From NCBI GenBank assembly GCA_023417985.1, contig JAEZDV010000358.1:1-23288 (forward strand): DNA of 23,288 bases, read 5' to 3'. A model generated the notes under the pieces. That model saw nothing but the letters and a program-made list of their open reading frames with translations, made no database searches and was not told the DNA's origin. The DNA comes from Actinomycetes bacterium (GTDB lineage Bacteria > Actinomycetota > Actinomycetes > Mycobacteriales > Mycobacteriaceae). Shown piece after piece: positions 1 to 7,184 of this stretch (the first letter of the stretch is position 1; each line of letters begins with the position of its first letter). A program made the translations under genes and the position numbers.

Positions 1-32
1 AGCGAGTGCTACCGGAAACGCGCACGAGTGGG

Positions 33-2588
33 TCAGCTACCGATGACGAGCCGGTCGCCGTCGTCACTGACGCCCACCGGGACGGTGTCGCCGTCCTTGA
101 TCTCTCCGGCGAGCAGCTTCTTGGCGAGCTGGTCGCCGATGGCCTGCTGGATGAGCCGACGCAGGGGGCGTGCACCGAACTGCGGATCGTATCCGCGCAC
201 CGCCAGCCACAGCCGCGCACTGGAGTTGACGTCGAGCGTGAGGCGCCGTGCCTCGAGCCGCTTCGCCAGCTGCGCCAGCTGGATGTCGACGATCTGCGCG
301 AGCTGCTCTTCGGAGAGCGGATCGAACACGACCACATCGTCGAGCCGGTTGATGAACTCCGGCTTGAACGCTGCCCGCACCGCCGCCATCACGTGGTCCT
401 TGTCGCCTCCGGCGCCCAGGTTGGACGTGAGGATCAGGATCGTGTTGCGGAAGTCGACGGTACGTCCCTGCCCGTCGGTGAGCCGGCCGTCGTCGAGCAC
501 CTGGAGCAGCGTGTCGAACACGTCGGGGTGGGCCTTTTCGACCTCGTCGAACAGCACCACCGAGTACGGGCGCCGCCGTACGGCTTCGGTGAGCTGACCA
601 CCCGACTCGTAACCCACGTACCCCGGAGGTGCACCGACCAGACGCGCGACCGAGTGCTTCTCGCTGTACTCCGACATGTCGATGCGCACCATGGCGCGCT
701 CGTCGTCGAACAGGAAGTCGGCGAGTGCCTTGGCCAGCTCGGTCTTACCGACACCCGTGGGACCGAGGAACAGGAACGAGCCCGTCGGACGGTTCGGGTC
801 GGACACACCGGCCCGCGCCCGCCGCACCGCATCGGACACCGACTGGACCGCCTGGTCCTGGCCGACGACACGCTTGCCGAGTTCGTCCTCCATCCGGAGC
901 AGCTTCGCGGTCTCACCCTCGAGCAGGCGACCTGCCGGGATGCCCGTCCAGGCGGCGACGACGTCGGCGACATCGTCCGGCCCGACCTCTTCCTTGAGCA
1001 TCACGTCGTCACCGGTGCCGGTTCCCGACGCGGCTGCGGCGGCCTCGAGCTGCTTCTCCAGTTCGGGGATGCGGCCGTACCTGAGCTCGGCGACCTTGCC
1101 GAGATCACCGTCGCGCTCAGCCCGTTCCTCTTCGCCGCGCAGCGCTTCCAGCTGCTCCTTGACGACGCGGACCGAATCGATCGCGGTTTTCTCGTTCTGC
1201 CAGCGCGTGGTGAGCTGGTTGAGCCGTTCGCGCTCGTCGGCGAGTTCGGCCCGCAGCTTTTCGAGACGATCCTTCGAGGCGGCGTCGGTTTCCTTCTCCA
1301 GCGCCATTTCCTCGATCTCGAGGCGCCGGACGATCCGTTCGACCGAGTCGATCTCCTCAGGCCGGGAATCGATCTCCATGCGGAGCCTCGACGCCGCCTC
1401 GTCGACGAGGTCGATGGCCTTGTCGGGCAGGAAGCGCGAGGTGATGTACCGGTCGGACAGCGTCGCCGCGGCGACGAGCGCGGAGTCGGTGATGCGCACA
1501 CCGTGGTGCACTTCGTAGCGCTCCTTGAGGCCGCGCAGAATGCCGACGGTGTCCTCGACACTCGGCTCCCCGACGAAGACCTGCTGGAAGCGCCGTTCGA
1601 GCGCGGCATCCTTCTCGATGTACTTGCGGTATTCCTCGAGGGTGGTCGCACCGACGAGACGCAGTTCGCCGCGCGCGAGCATCGGCTTGATCATATTGCC
1701 CGCGTCCATGGCGGATTCGCCGGTCGCACCGGCACCGACGATCGTGTGCAGCTCGTCGATGAACGTGATGATTTCGCCGGCCGAATCCTTGATCTCGTCG
1801 AGTACCGCCTTGAGGCGTTCTTCGAACTCGCCGCGGAACTTCGCACCGGCGACCATGGCGCCGAGGTCGAGGGCCACGACGGTCTTGCCGCGCAGCGACT
1901 CCGGCACGTCGCCGGCGACGACGCGCTGAGCGAGCCCCTCGACGATGGCCGTCTTGCCGACGCCGGGTTCACCGATGAGAACCGGATTGTTCTTGGTGCG
2001 GCGCGAGAGCACCTGCACGACACGGCGTATTTCGTTGTCGCGGCCGATGACCGGATCGAGCTTGCCCTCACGGGCACGAGCGGTCAGATCCGTCGAGTAC
2101 TTCTCCAAGGCCTGGTACGTCGCTTCGGGATCTGCGCTGGTGACCCGGCGGTTGCCGCGGACAGCGGTGAACGCGTCGCGCAGCGCCGTGGGCGTCGCGC
2201 CCAGCCCGACAAGAAGCTTCGCGACGTCGGAGTCCCCGCTCGCGAGACCGACCAGGACGTGTTCGGTGGAGACGAACTCGTCCGAGAGTTCGGTTGCCAG
2301 CTTCTGGGCGGCCGAGAGCGCGGCGATCGCCTCGCGCCCGAGTTGCGGGGTGGTGGTCGCGCCGGTGGTCTGCGGAAGTGCACCGACGAGCCGATCGGCC
2401 TCGGCCCGGACCGCCGACGGGTTGACGCCCACCGCTTCGAGCAGGGGCGCGGCGATGCCGTCCGCCTGGTCGAGCAGCGCCACGAGAAGATGAGCCGGCC
2501 GGATGTCCGGGTTGCCGGCAGTGGACGCGGCCTGGAGAGCCGCCGTCAGTGCGGCCTGAGTCTTGGTCGTCGGGTTGAACGAATCCAC
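33..2588 (-). CDS. clpB: ATP-dependent disaggregase chaperone ClpB
   Basis: This is a hexameric AAA+ chaperone that threads aggregated proteins through its pore together with DnaK/DnaJ/GrpE in the cytoplasm. The 851-aa product is full length for the family. It has an N-terminal Clp_N repeat domain (about 1-145), a first ATPase with Walker A GEPGVGKT (206-213) and Walker B FIDE (277-280), and a charged coiled-coil middle domain (about 405-520). The second ATPase has Walker A GPTGVGKT (609-616), Walker B VVLFDE (677-682) and pore loop GYVG (656-659). The start is GTG at 2588, preceded by an AAAGGGG ribosome site with 6 bases of spacing. The upstream region carries HspR- and SigH-type signals (separate entries), and both regulators are known to control clpB in mycobacteria. 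The divergent neighbour is a flavohaemoglobin, as in M. tuberculosis Rv0384c-Rv0385. Identification is essentially certain. Confidence 0.98.
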   Translation of the reverse strand: MDSFNPTTKTQAALTAALQAASTAGNPDIRPAHLLVALLDQADGIAAPLLEAVGVNPSAVRAEADRLVGALPQTTGATTTPQLGREAIAALSAAQKLATELSDEFVSTEHVLVGLASGDSDVAKLLVGLGATPTALRDAFTAVRGNRRVTSADPEATYQALEKYSTDLTARAREGKLDPVIGRDNEIRRVVQVLSRRTKNNPVLIGEPGVGKTAIVEGLAQRVVAGDVPESLRGKTVVALDLGAMVAGAKFRGEFEERLKAVLDEIKDSAGEIITFIDELHTIVGAGATGESAMDAGNMIKPMLARGELRLVGATTLEEYRKYIEKDAALERRFQQVFVGEPSVEDTVGILRGLKERYEVHHGVRITDSALVAAATLSDRYITSRFLPDKAIDLVDEAASRLRMEIDSRPEEIDSVERIVRRLEIEEMALEKETDAASKDRLEKLRAELADERERLNQLTTRWQNEKTAIDSVRVVKEQLEALRGEEERAERDGDLGKVAELRYGRIPELEKQLEAAAAASGTGTGDDVMLKEEVGPDDVADVVAAWTGIPAGRLLEGETAKLLRMEDELGKRVVGQDQAVQSVSDAVRRARAGVSDPNRPTGSFLFLGPTGVGKTELAKALADFLFDDERAMVRIDMSEYSEKHSVARLVGAPPGYVGYESGGQLTEAVRRRPYSVVLFDEVEKAHPDVFDTLLQVLDDGRLTDGQGRTVDFRNTILILTSNLGAGGDKDHVMAAVRAAFKPEFINRLDDVVVFDPLSEEQLAQIVDIQLAQLAKRLEARRLTLDVNSSARLWLAVRGYDPQFGARPLRRLIQQAIGDQLAKKLLAGEIKDGDTVPVGVSDDGDRLVIGS

Positions 2589-2661
2589 CGCGCGCCCCTT
2601 TCACGTCGAATGCTGATGATTCTGTACCTGTGGACCGGTGTCCACGAGGTTCGCTATGCAC

Positions 2662-2687
2662 AACGGATACAAGATTGAGTTTGTTCC
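2662..2687 (-). promoter_or_regulatory. Candidate SigH/SigR-type promoter of clpB
   Basis: On the minus strand GGAAC (plus 2683-2687) is followed after 18 bases by GTT (plus 2662-2664). This matches the GGAA(T/C)-N18/19-GTT pattern of SigH/SigR thiol-oxidative and heat-stress promoters. The -35 element sits inside the spacer of the HAIR repeat, so HspR binding would block this promoter. A sigma-A-like pair (TTGAGT, 16 bases, TGTATC) overlaps the same place, so the housekeeping sigma factor could also act here. Known biology: clpB belongs to the SigH regulon in M. tuberculosis. Confidence 0.6.
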
Positions 2688-2694
2688 ACTCAAG
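2674..2694. promoter_or_regulatory. HAIR element (HspR operator) upstream of clpB
   Basis: On the minus strand this reads CTTGAGT-N7-ACTCAAT, against the HAIR consensus CTTGAGT-N7-ACTCAAG, so 13 of the 14 arm positions match with the exact 7-base spacer. It lies 86 bases upstream of the clpB start codon. HspR is the MerR-family repressor of dnaK and clpB in Streptomyces and mycobacteria. Confidence 0.85.
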
Positions 2695-2703
2695 TTTCTT
2701 GAG

Positions 2704-2718
2704 GGTGTGATTCACACC
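2704..2718. promoter_or_regulatory. Perfect 15-bp palindrome, possible operator
   Basis: GGTGTGA-T-TCACACC is a perfect 7+1+7 inverted repeat between clpB and the flavohaemoglobin gene. It abuts a second perfect palindrome, CTCAAG-TTT-CTTGAG (2689-2703), that shares one arm with the HAIR element. The binding protein is not recognised. The half-site spacing rules out a CRP-type site. Position suggests control of either divergent gene. Confidence 0.4.
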
Positions 2719-2800
2719 ATAGCTTCGAACGAGGTATCACGGTGTAGCCGACCGGTACGCGACCGACTACAGTGACGGCGTCCGGCAGGCGCAGTACGTG

Positions 2801-2805
2801 GGAGG
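2801..2805 (+). promoter_or_regulatory. Ribosome binding site that questions the flavohaemoglobin start
   Basis: A perfect GGAGG ends immediately before ATG 2806, giving zero spacing. The in-frame TTG at 2812 stands 6 bases downstream of the site, which is normal spacing. No other in-frame upstream start codon was seen in the adjacent sequence. Confidence 0.5.
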
Positions 2806-3972
2806 ATGGCGTTGGAGACTTTCGCCATCGCGCGAGTGCAGTTGAGCTTCGCGTCGATCGCGGCGACCGCAACCGGTCCGGAACGATTCGCCTCGGCTTT
2901 CTACACGACCCTGTGGTCCGAGTCCTCCGGCACCCGCGAGCTGTTCCCGGCGGGCATGGAGAGCATGCGTCACCGATTCACCACCGCGATCGGCTGGGTC
3001 GTCAACCGGTTGACCGACTTCGACGCCGTCGAGGCGTTTCTCGCCCAGCTCGCACGCGACCACCGCAAGTACGGCGTCAGGCCGGAGCATTTCCGGGCGG
3101 CCGGTTACGCCCTGCTGTTCGCCGTCCGGGAATGCACTCCGTTCATCCTGTGGACCGCCGCCCTGGAACGAACGTGGGCGGAGGTCATCGGCCGGCTCGT
3201 GGAGACCATGGCCACCGCCGCCGCCACCGACGATCTCCCGGCCGTCTGGGGCGCGACAGTGGTCGGCCACGAGCGGGTATTGCCCGACGTGGCGATCATC
3301 CGCCTCGAGACCGACTCGCCGATCCCGCACTACGCCGGTCAGTACATGAGCGTGCAGATCCCCCAGCGGCCTCACATGTGGCGTTACCTGTCCGCCGCGA
3401 TTCCCCCGAATCCGCACGGGCAGATCGAGTTCCACGTACGGCGCGTCTCGTCAGGCTGGGTCAGTCCCGCCCTCGTCAACGAAGTGCGCGTCGGCGACCG
3501 CTGGCTGATCGGACCCCCTCTCGGCGGCCTGCGCGTCGATCGCGACAGCGGCCAGGACGTCCTCATGATCGCGTCCGGAACCGGACTGGCACCCCTACGC
3601 GCGCAGATCATGGAGATGGCGATGCGCGGCACCAATCCGCGGGTGCACCTGTTCTACGGCGGCAAGTACCCGTGCGATCTCTACGATCTCGAGACACTGT
3701 GGCAGATTGCGATGACCAACCCGTGGCTCACCGTGGTGCCCGTCGTCGAGGAGAACGAAAATCCGTGGTGGCACCCGGTACCCGTGCGCGAAACGCCGAA
3801 GGGCCTGCACCGCACCATGTACGGGAAGCTCGGCAAGGTCGTGGGCCAGTTCGGAACCTGGGCGGACCGGCAGATACAGATCGCCGGCTCACCGTCGATG
3901 ATCCGGACGACGATCTACGCGTTGTCGGCGGCGGGCACACCGCGCCAGAACATCAGCTTCGATCCGCTGTAA
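2806..3972 (+). CDS. Type II flavohaemoglobin-like globin / FAD-NAD(P) reductase fusion
   Basis: The product is a fusion of a globin (about 10-140) and a ferredoxin-reductase-type FAD/NAD module (about 148-388). The probable distal Tyr33 (helix B10, in AFYTTLW) and proximal His86 (F8, in RDHRKYGVRPEHF) are present. The FAD motif is RYLS (193-196) and the nucleotide motif SGTGLAP (257-263). At 388 aa it matches flavohaemoglobin length. Its place beside clpB matches M. tuberculosis Rv0385, the type II flavohaemoglobin reported to use D-lactate rather than to detoxify NO as Hmp does. The likely role is electron transfer or redox stress response; NO dioxygenase activity is uncertain. GGAGG at 2801-2805 directly abuts the ATG at 2806, which is too close. 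TTG at 2812, the third codon, has a 6-base spacing and may be the true start. Confidence 0.85.
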   Translation: MALETFAIARVQLSFASIAATATGPERFASAFYTTLWSESSGTRELFPAGMESMRHRFTTAIGWVVNRLTDFDAVEAFLAQLARDHRKYGVRPEHFRAAGYALLFAVRECTPFILWTAALERTWAEVIGRLVETMATAAATDDLPAVWGATVVGHERVLPDVAIIRLETDSPIPHYAGQYMSVQIPQRPHMWRYLSAAIPPNPHGQIEFHVRRVSSGWVSPALVNEVRVGDRWLIGPPLGGLRVDRDSGQDVLMIASGTGLAPLRAQIMEMAMRGTNPRVHLFYGGKYPCDLYDLETLWQIAMTNPWLTVVPVVEENENPWWHPVPVRETPKGLHRTMYGKLGKVVGQFGTWADRQIQIAGSPSMIRTTIYALSAAGTPRQNISFDPL

Positions 3973-3981
3973 AGCAGAGCG

Positions 3982-4545
3982 TCAGGTGCGCTGTGCGGCA
4001 ACGGCGCGAGCGAACTCCGGGTGTGCCCGCGACACCACGAGTTCCGCGCCCTCGTCCACCACATCCATCCCGAGCGCCACCCGGGGTTCGATGAGGCGCA
4101 ACGCAACGAAGATCGGCAGGAACGACATTCCGAAGACGGCGAGCAGCGCGAGACCGTAGACCTTGGGTGCGCCCTGGACGAGCGTGAACACCAGGGCCAG
4201 GAAGACGGCGCCGAGCGCGGTACAGGTTGCGGCCGCTGCGATCTGCCAGCGCACGCGGACAGCGACGCACCGCGCGCACGTCGGCCACTCCACCGCGGCG
4301 ACCTGCACCGTGTATGCGGCTTCGAGCGCCGAACCGAGCCGGCCGGACTTCTGCTCCGGCCGCGCCGCGTCCGAGGCGACGGTGACGCGCACACGATCGA
4401 CCTCGGGTTCCCCGTGCCGAGCGCAGATCGGCGGCACCGGCTCGACCGGCGTCATCGCCCCACTGCCGAGCGTGTTCACCGCCCCGGGACCCGGATACTC
4501 GACGGCCAGTCGCACCTCGACCCGCTGGGGTCCCCCGTTTGCCAT
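3982..4545 (-). CDS. Small two-helix membrane protein with CxxH/CxxC zinc-finger-like cysteines
   Basis: The function is not recognised. The 187-aa product has a soluble N-terminal part with Cys41-x2-His44 and Cys90-x2-Cys93, which could together bind one metal ion. Two hydrophobic segments follow (about 101-123 and 129-150), joined by a short loop, and then a charged C-terminal tail. The ATG at 4545 was chosen because longer in-frame versions run into the end of the acyl-CoA synthetase gene; no good ribosome site precedes it, so the start is uncertain. It converges on the flavohaemoglobin gene with only 9 bases between the stop codons. A hairpin separates it from the synthetase upstream, so it probably has its own transcript. 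Confidence 0.7.
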   Translation of the reverse strand: MANGGPQRVEVRLAVEYPGPGAVNTLGSGAMTPVEPVPPICARHGEPEVDRVRVTVASDAARPEQKSGRLGSALEAAYTVQVAAVEWPTCARCVAVRVRWQIAAAATCTALGAVFLALVFTLVQGAPKVYGLALLAVFGMSFLPIFVALRLIEPRVALGMDVVDEGAELVVSRAHPEFARAVAAQRT

Positions 4546-4577
4546 GCGAGGGAGTATGTCAGGCCACGCACGGCCAG

Positions 4578-4600
4578 GGAAGCCGACATTTCCGGCTTCC
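4578..4600. terminator. Hairpin downstream of the acyl-CoA synthetase gene
   Basis: GGAAGCCG (4578-4585) pairs perfectly with CGGCTTCC (4593-4600) around a 7-base loop. It starts 7 bases beyond the synthetase stop. There is no T-tract, as is common for terminators in GC-rich actinobacteria. Confidence 0.55.
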
Positions 4601-4606
4601 ACCGAT

Positions 4607-6160
4607 CTATCGGTACGACGCGCGCAATGTCTTCTTGTCGAGCTTCCCGAGCGGCGTGAGCGGCAGCGAGTCGAGGAAATCCACGGACTTGGGGGCATGT
4701 ACCGAACCCTTGGCGGCGCGGACCTGCTCGATCAGTTCTTCCGCGGTAACCGTCCGCCCGTCGCGCAGCACCACGCAGGCCTTGACGGCCTCTCCCCACT
4801 TCTGATCGGGCACCCCGACGACCGCCACCGAGGCGACGGCCGGATGAGACGAGATGGCGTCTTCGATCTCGCGGGGGAAGACGTTGAATCCGCCGGTGAC
4901 GATCATGTCCTTCTTGCGGTCGACGATGGTGAGGAAGCCGTGCTTGTCGGCGCGCGCCACGTCGCCCGTGTGCAACCATCCGCCGCGCAACGCTTCCGCC
5001 GTCTCGTCGGGCTTGTTCCAGTAGCCCTTCATGACCAGCGGGCCGCGCACGCAGATCTCACCGAGTTCGCCCTGCGGTACTTCGCGGAGGTCGTCGTCGA
5101 GCAGGCGCACGTCGAGCCACGGGACCGGTCGTCCACACGACGCGAGTCGTTCCGGATCGTCGGCGAGATGTTCCTCCTTGCGGAGCACCGAGATCGTCAT
5201 GCCGCACTCGGACTGCCCGTAGAACTGGAAGAACACCGGGCCGAGCCGCTCGATCCCTTCCCTCAGCCGCGCCGGCGACATCGCCGAGGCGCCGTAGAAG
5301 AGCGTGTCGAGGCTCGACAGATCGCGGGTGTCGAAGTCGGGATGGTCGAGCAGCATGTAGATCATCGTGGGTACGAGCATCGTCGCGTTGATGCGCTGCT
5401 TCTCGATCGTCTCGAGCACGAGTCCGGGTTCGAAGTACGGCAGCACGTAGAGGCATCCGCCGCGCAACAGCGTCGGCACGAAGAACGCGGCACCGGCGTG
5501 CGAGAGCGGTGTGCAGATCAGAAAGCGCGGCTGGTCGGGCCACTGCCATTCGGCCATCTGGATCTGGGTGAGCGCGGCGCCGGATCGGAACGACCCCATC
5601 ACGCCCTTCGGCTTGCCGGTCGTTCCGCCGGTGTAGACCATGGACGACGTGTCCTCGGACGACACCGGGGCAGCCACGAGACGCTGCTCGGTGAACTGCT
5701 CGGCGAGCGCGAGGATGTCGGTTCCCACCGACGAAGGGCCGAGCGAGAACAGGTTTTTCAGGGTCGGGATCTGCGCCTGGAGTTCGGCGGCCCGTTCCTC
5801 GAAATGGTCGGGATCGAAGATGAGTGTCTCGATCTCGGCGTCGGAGGTGATGTAGACGTGATCGGCGAGCGACCCCATCGGGTTGAGTGCACTGTTCCGG
5901 CACCCGGCGACCATCGTCGCGCCCATCGAGATGAGAACTTCGGGGCGGTTCTTCGACAGCATCGCGACCGATGACCCCTGCCCGATCCCCACCGATGCGA
6001 GGGCCTGCTGGAATCTACTGATCGCACCGCGCATCTCGGCTCCGGTGAGGACCACGTCGCCGAGGTGCAGGGCCGGACGGTCCGCGCTCCGGTCGAGCGC
6101 GGTGATGAGCAGGTCCGGGGTGAAGACGGGCCGATGCAGGTCCGCGTGCTCCTCGATCAT
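4607..6160 (-). CDS. FadD-type acyl-CoA synthetase (ANL superfamily)
   Basis: The protein activates a carboxylic acid with ATP to an acyl-adenylate and then transfers it to CoA. Visible ANL motifs are the phosphate loop YTGGTTGKPKG (176-186), the adenine motif FYGQSE (313-318), the ribose-binding TGD (398-400), the hinge DRKKD (414-418) followed by TGGFNVFP, and the acylation lysine in PLGKLDKK (Lys506). The length, 517 aa, is normal. Overall it looks closest to the FadD8-like group, but the substrate cannot be read from sequence. The start ATG 6160 has a GGAAGGA site with good spacing. The gene is divergent from a flavin reductase, and a KstR-like box overlaps its candidate -35. That suggests a steroid side-chain or ring-derived acid as substrate (inference). 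Confidence 0.9.
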   Translation of the reverse strand: MIEEHADLHRPVFTPDLLITALDRSADRPALHLGDVVLTGAEMRGAISRFQQALASVGIGQGSSVAMLSKNRPEVLISMGATMVAGCRNSALNPMGSLADHVYITSDAEIETLIFDPDHFEERAAELQAQIPTLKNLFSLGPSSVGTDILALAEQFTEQRLVAAPVSSEDTSSMVYTGGTTGKPKGVMGSFRSGAALTQIQMAEWQWPDQPRFLICTPLSHAGAAFFVPTLLRGGCLYVLPYFEPGLVLETIEKQRINATMLVPTMIYMLLDHPDFDTRDLSSLDTLFYGASAMSPARLREGIERLGPVFFQFYGQSECGMTISVLRKEEHLADDPERLASCGRPVPWLDVRLLDDDLREVPQGELGEICVRGPLVMKGYWNKPDETAEALRGGWLHTGDVARADKHGFLTIVDRKKDMIVTGGFNVFPREIEDAISSHPAVASVAVVGVPDQKWGEAVKACVVLRDGRTVTAEELIEQVRAAKGSVHAPKSVDFLDSLPLTPLGKLDKKTLRASYR

Positions 6161-6252
6161 GGTCGTCCTTCCGGGTCGGTATCGTGGTCCGGTGGGTGTG
6201 ACGCCCCGCGAGATCGTACTGATGATGTGGTCGTCGTCACCCGGCTCACGTC

Positions 6253-6281
6253 ACGATAACCGCTCCACCACCAAAACTGAA
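6253..6281 (-). promoter_or_regulatory. Candidate promoter of the acyl-CoA synthetase gene
   Basis: On the minus strand TTCAGT (plus 6276-6281) is followed after 17 bases by TATCGT (plus 6253-6258), a TANNNT-type -10. The KstR-like box covers part of the -35, the expected geometry for repression. Confidence 0.4.
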
Positions 6282-6291
6282 ACACGTTCCA
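6278..6291. promoter_or_regulatory. KstR-like operator in the divergent promoter region
   Basis: TGAAACACGTTCCA fits every fixed position of the KstR consensus TNNAACNNGTTNNA, and its complement also fits. It lies 68 bases before the reductase start and 117 bases before the acyl-CoA synthetase start. KstR is the TetR-family repressor of cholesterol catabolism genes in mycobacteria and rhodococci. No other match was found in the intergenic regions of this window. Confidence 0.65.
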
Positions 6292-6359
6292 CTCTGTCGG
6301 GGTGGACGTTCCTCGCTTAGAGTCTTTCCAACATCGCCCACACCACCCGGGGGTCACGA

Positions 6360-7151
6360 ATGCAGTCGGCCACGCCGTCATCGACCGACACCGACATCGC
6401 CGTCTCCGCAACGGTGGTCGAGCACCATCGCCTGCGGCACGATCTGGCCGTCGTCAGACTCGAGTGCGACAGCGACATCGTCCCGTTCCGGGCAGGCCAG
6501 TATGTGGACGTGACGGTTCCGCAACGCCCCAATCTCCCGCGTCGCCTCTCACCCGCGTTGCCCCCGTCGATGGACGGCAAGCTCGAGTTCCATGTCCGCA
6601 CGGTGCCGGGCGGCTGGGTCAGCAAGACGATCGTCGAGTCGACGAGCCCCGGCGACGTGTGGACCGTGGGCAGTCCTCGCGGCGGGGATCTCCACATCGA
6701 CGACACCGGTCGCATCGTCGTGATGATCGCCGGCGGCACCGGTCTGGCTCCCCTGCGCGCGTTGCTCCTCGACGTCGCACGGAGGCCGCAACCGCCGCGC
6801 ACGTTCCTGTTCGTGGGTGGCCGGTCGCCTCGCGACCTCTACGCGGCGGACATGCTGGCACTGCTCGGGGAAGCGTTGCCCTGGTTGACGATCGTGCCGG
6901 TGACGGAGTCGCTGTACGACCCCGCGATCGGCGATCCCTTCTACGACCGGATCGCCTCGCACGTCGGCGATCTCGGGATCGATCCCGACGAACTCCTCGA
7001 AGGCAGTCTCGGTGACATCGTCACCTCGTACGGGGCGTTCGGCGATCACCAGGTGCTCGTCTGCGGGTCCGCACCGATGGTGCGCTCGACCGTGCACAAG
7101 CTGCGCGAGACGGGGACACCGCTCGAGAACATCCGTTACGACCCGTACTGA
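6360..7151 (+). CDS. Stand-alone FAD/NAD(P) reductase, paralogue of the flavohaemoglobin reductase half
   Basis: The 263-aa product contains only the ferredoxin-reductase-type FAD and NAD(P) domains. It has a RAGQY segment (45-49), the FAD motif RRLS (61-64) and nucleotide motif GGTGLAP (125-131), and ends in RYDPY. It aligns throughout with residues about 150-388 of the flavohaemoglobin at 2806-3972, including PQRPxxxRxLSxAxPP and LEFHVRxVxxGWVS. It has neither the globin nor a 2Fe-2S domain, so it differs from KshB-type reductases, which carry a C-terminal ferredoxin domain. It could be an electron-transfer partner for an oxygenase; the partner is unknown. A GGGGG stretch about 6 bases upstream supports ATG 6360. 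It shares a KstR-like box with the divergent synthetase gene. Confidence 0.8.
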   Translation: MQSATPSSTDTDIAVSATVVEHHRLRHDLAVVRLECDSDIVPFRAGQYVDVTVPQRPNLPRRLSPALPPSMDGKLEFHVRTVPGGWVSKTIVESTSPGDVWTVGSPRGGDLHIDDTGRIVVMIAGGTGLAPLRALLLDVARRPQPPRTFLFVGGRSPRDLYAADMLALLGEALPWLTIVPVTESLYDPAIGDPFYDRIASHVGDLGIDPDELLEGSLGDIVTSYGAFGDHQVLVCGSAPMVRSTVHKLRETGTPLENIRYDPY

Positions 7152-7177
7152 CCCCCGGCGGCCGCGCCGCCGGGGGT
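7151..7177. terminator. Strong bidirectional terminator hairpin
   Basis: ACCCCCGGCGGC (7151-7162) pairs perfectly over 12 bp with GCCGCCGGGGGT (7166-7177) around a 3-base loop. It begins on the last base of the reductase stop codon and lies 7 bases beyond the convergent KstD stop, so it can serve both genes. Confidence 0.85.
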
Positions 7178-7184
7178 ATTCCGG

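Noticed and set aside
6..2678. 890-aa open frame on the plus strand opposite clpB
   Set aside because: It is an antisense shadow of the well-supported clpB gene. Its composition is dominated by Asp, Val, Arg and Gly with no domain, which is typical of the complement of a high-GC coding frame.
2689..2703. CTCAAG-TTT-CTTGAG considered as a KstR2 operator
   Set aside because: KstR2 sites (ANCAAGNNCTTGNT) have a 2-base centre. Here it is 3 bases, and one arm belongs to the HAIR element of clpB.
2704..2718. GGTGTGA-T-TCACACC considered as a CRP site
   Set aside because: CRP sites have TGTGA-N6-TCACA; the single-base centre does not fit.
2772..4094. 440-aa plus-strand open frame overlapping the flavohaemoglobin
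   Set aside because: It is an Arg/Pro-rich alternative frame that conflicts with the recognisable globin-reductase.
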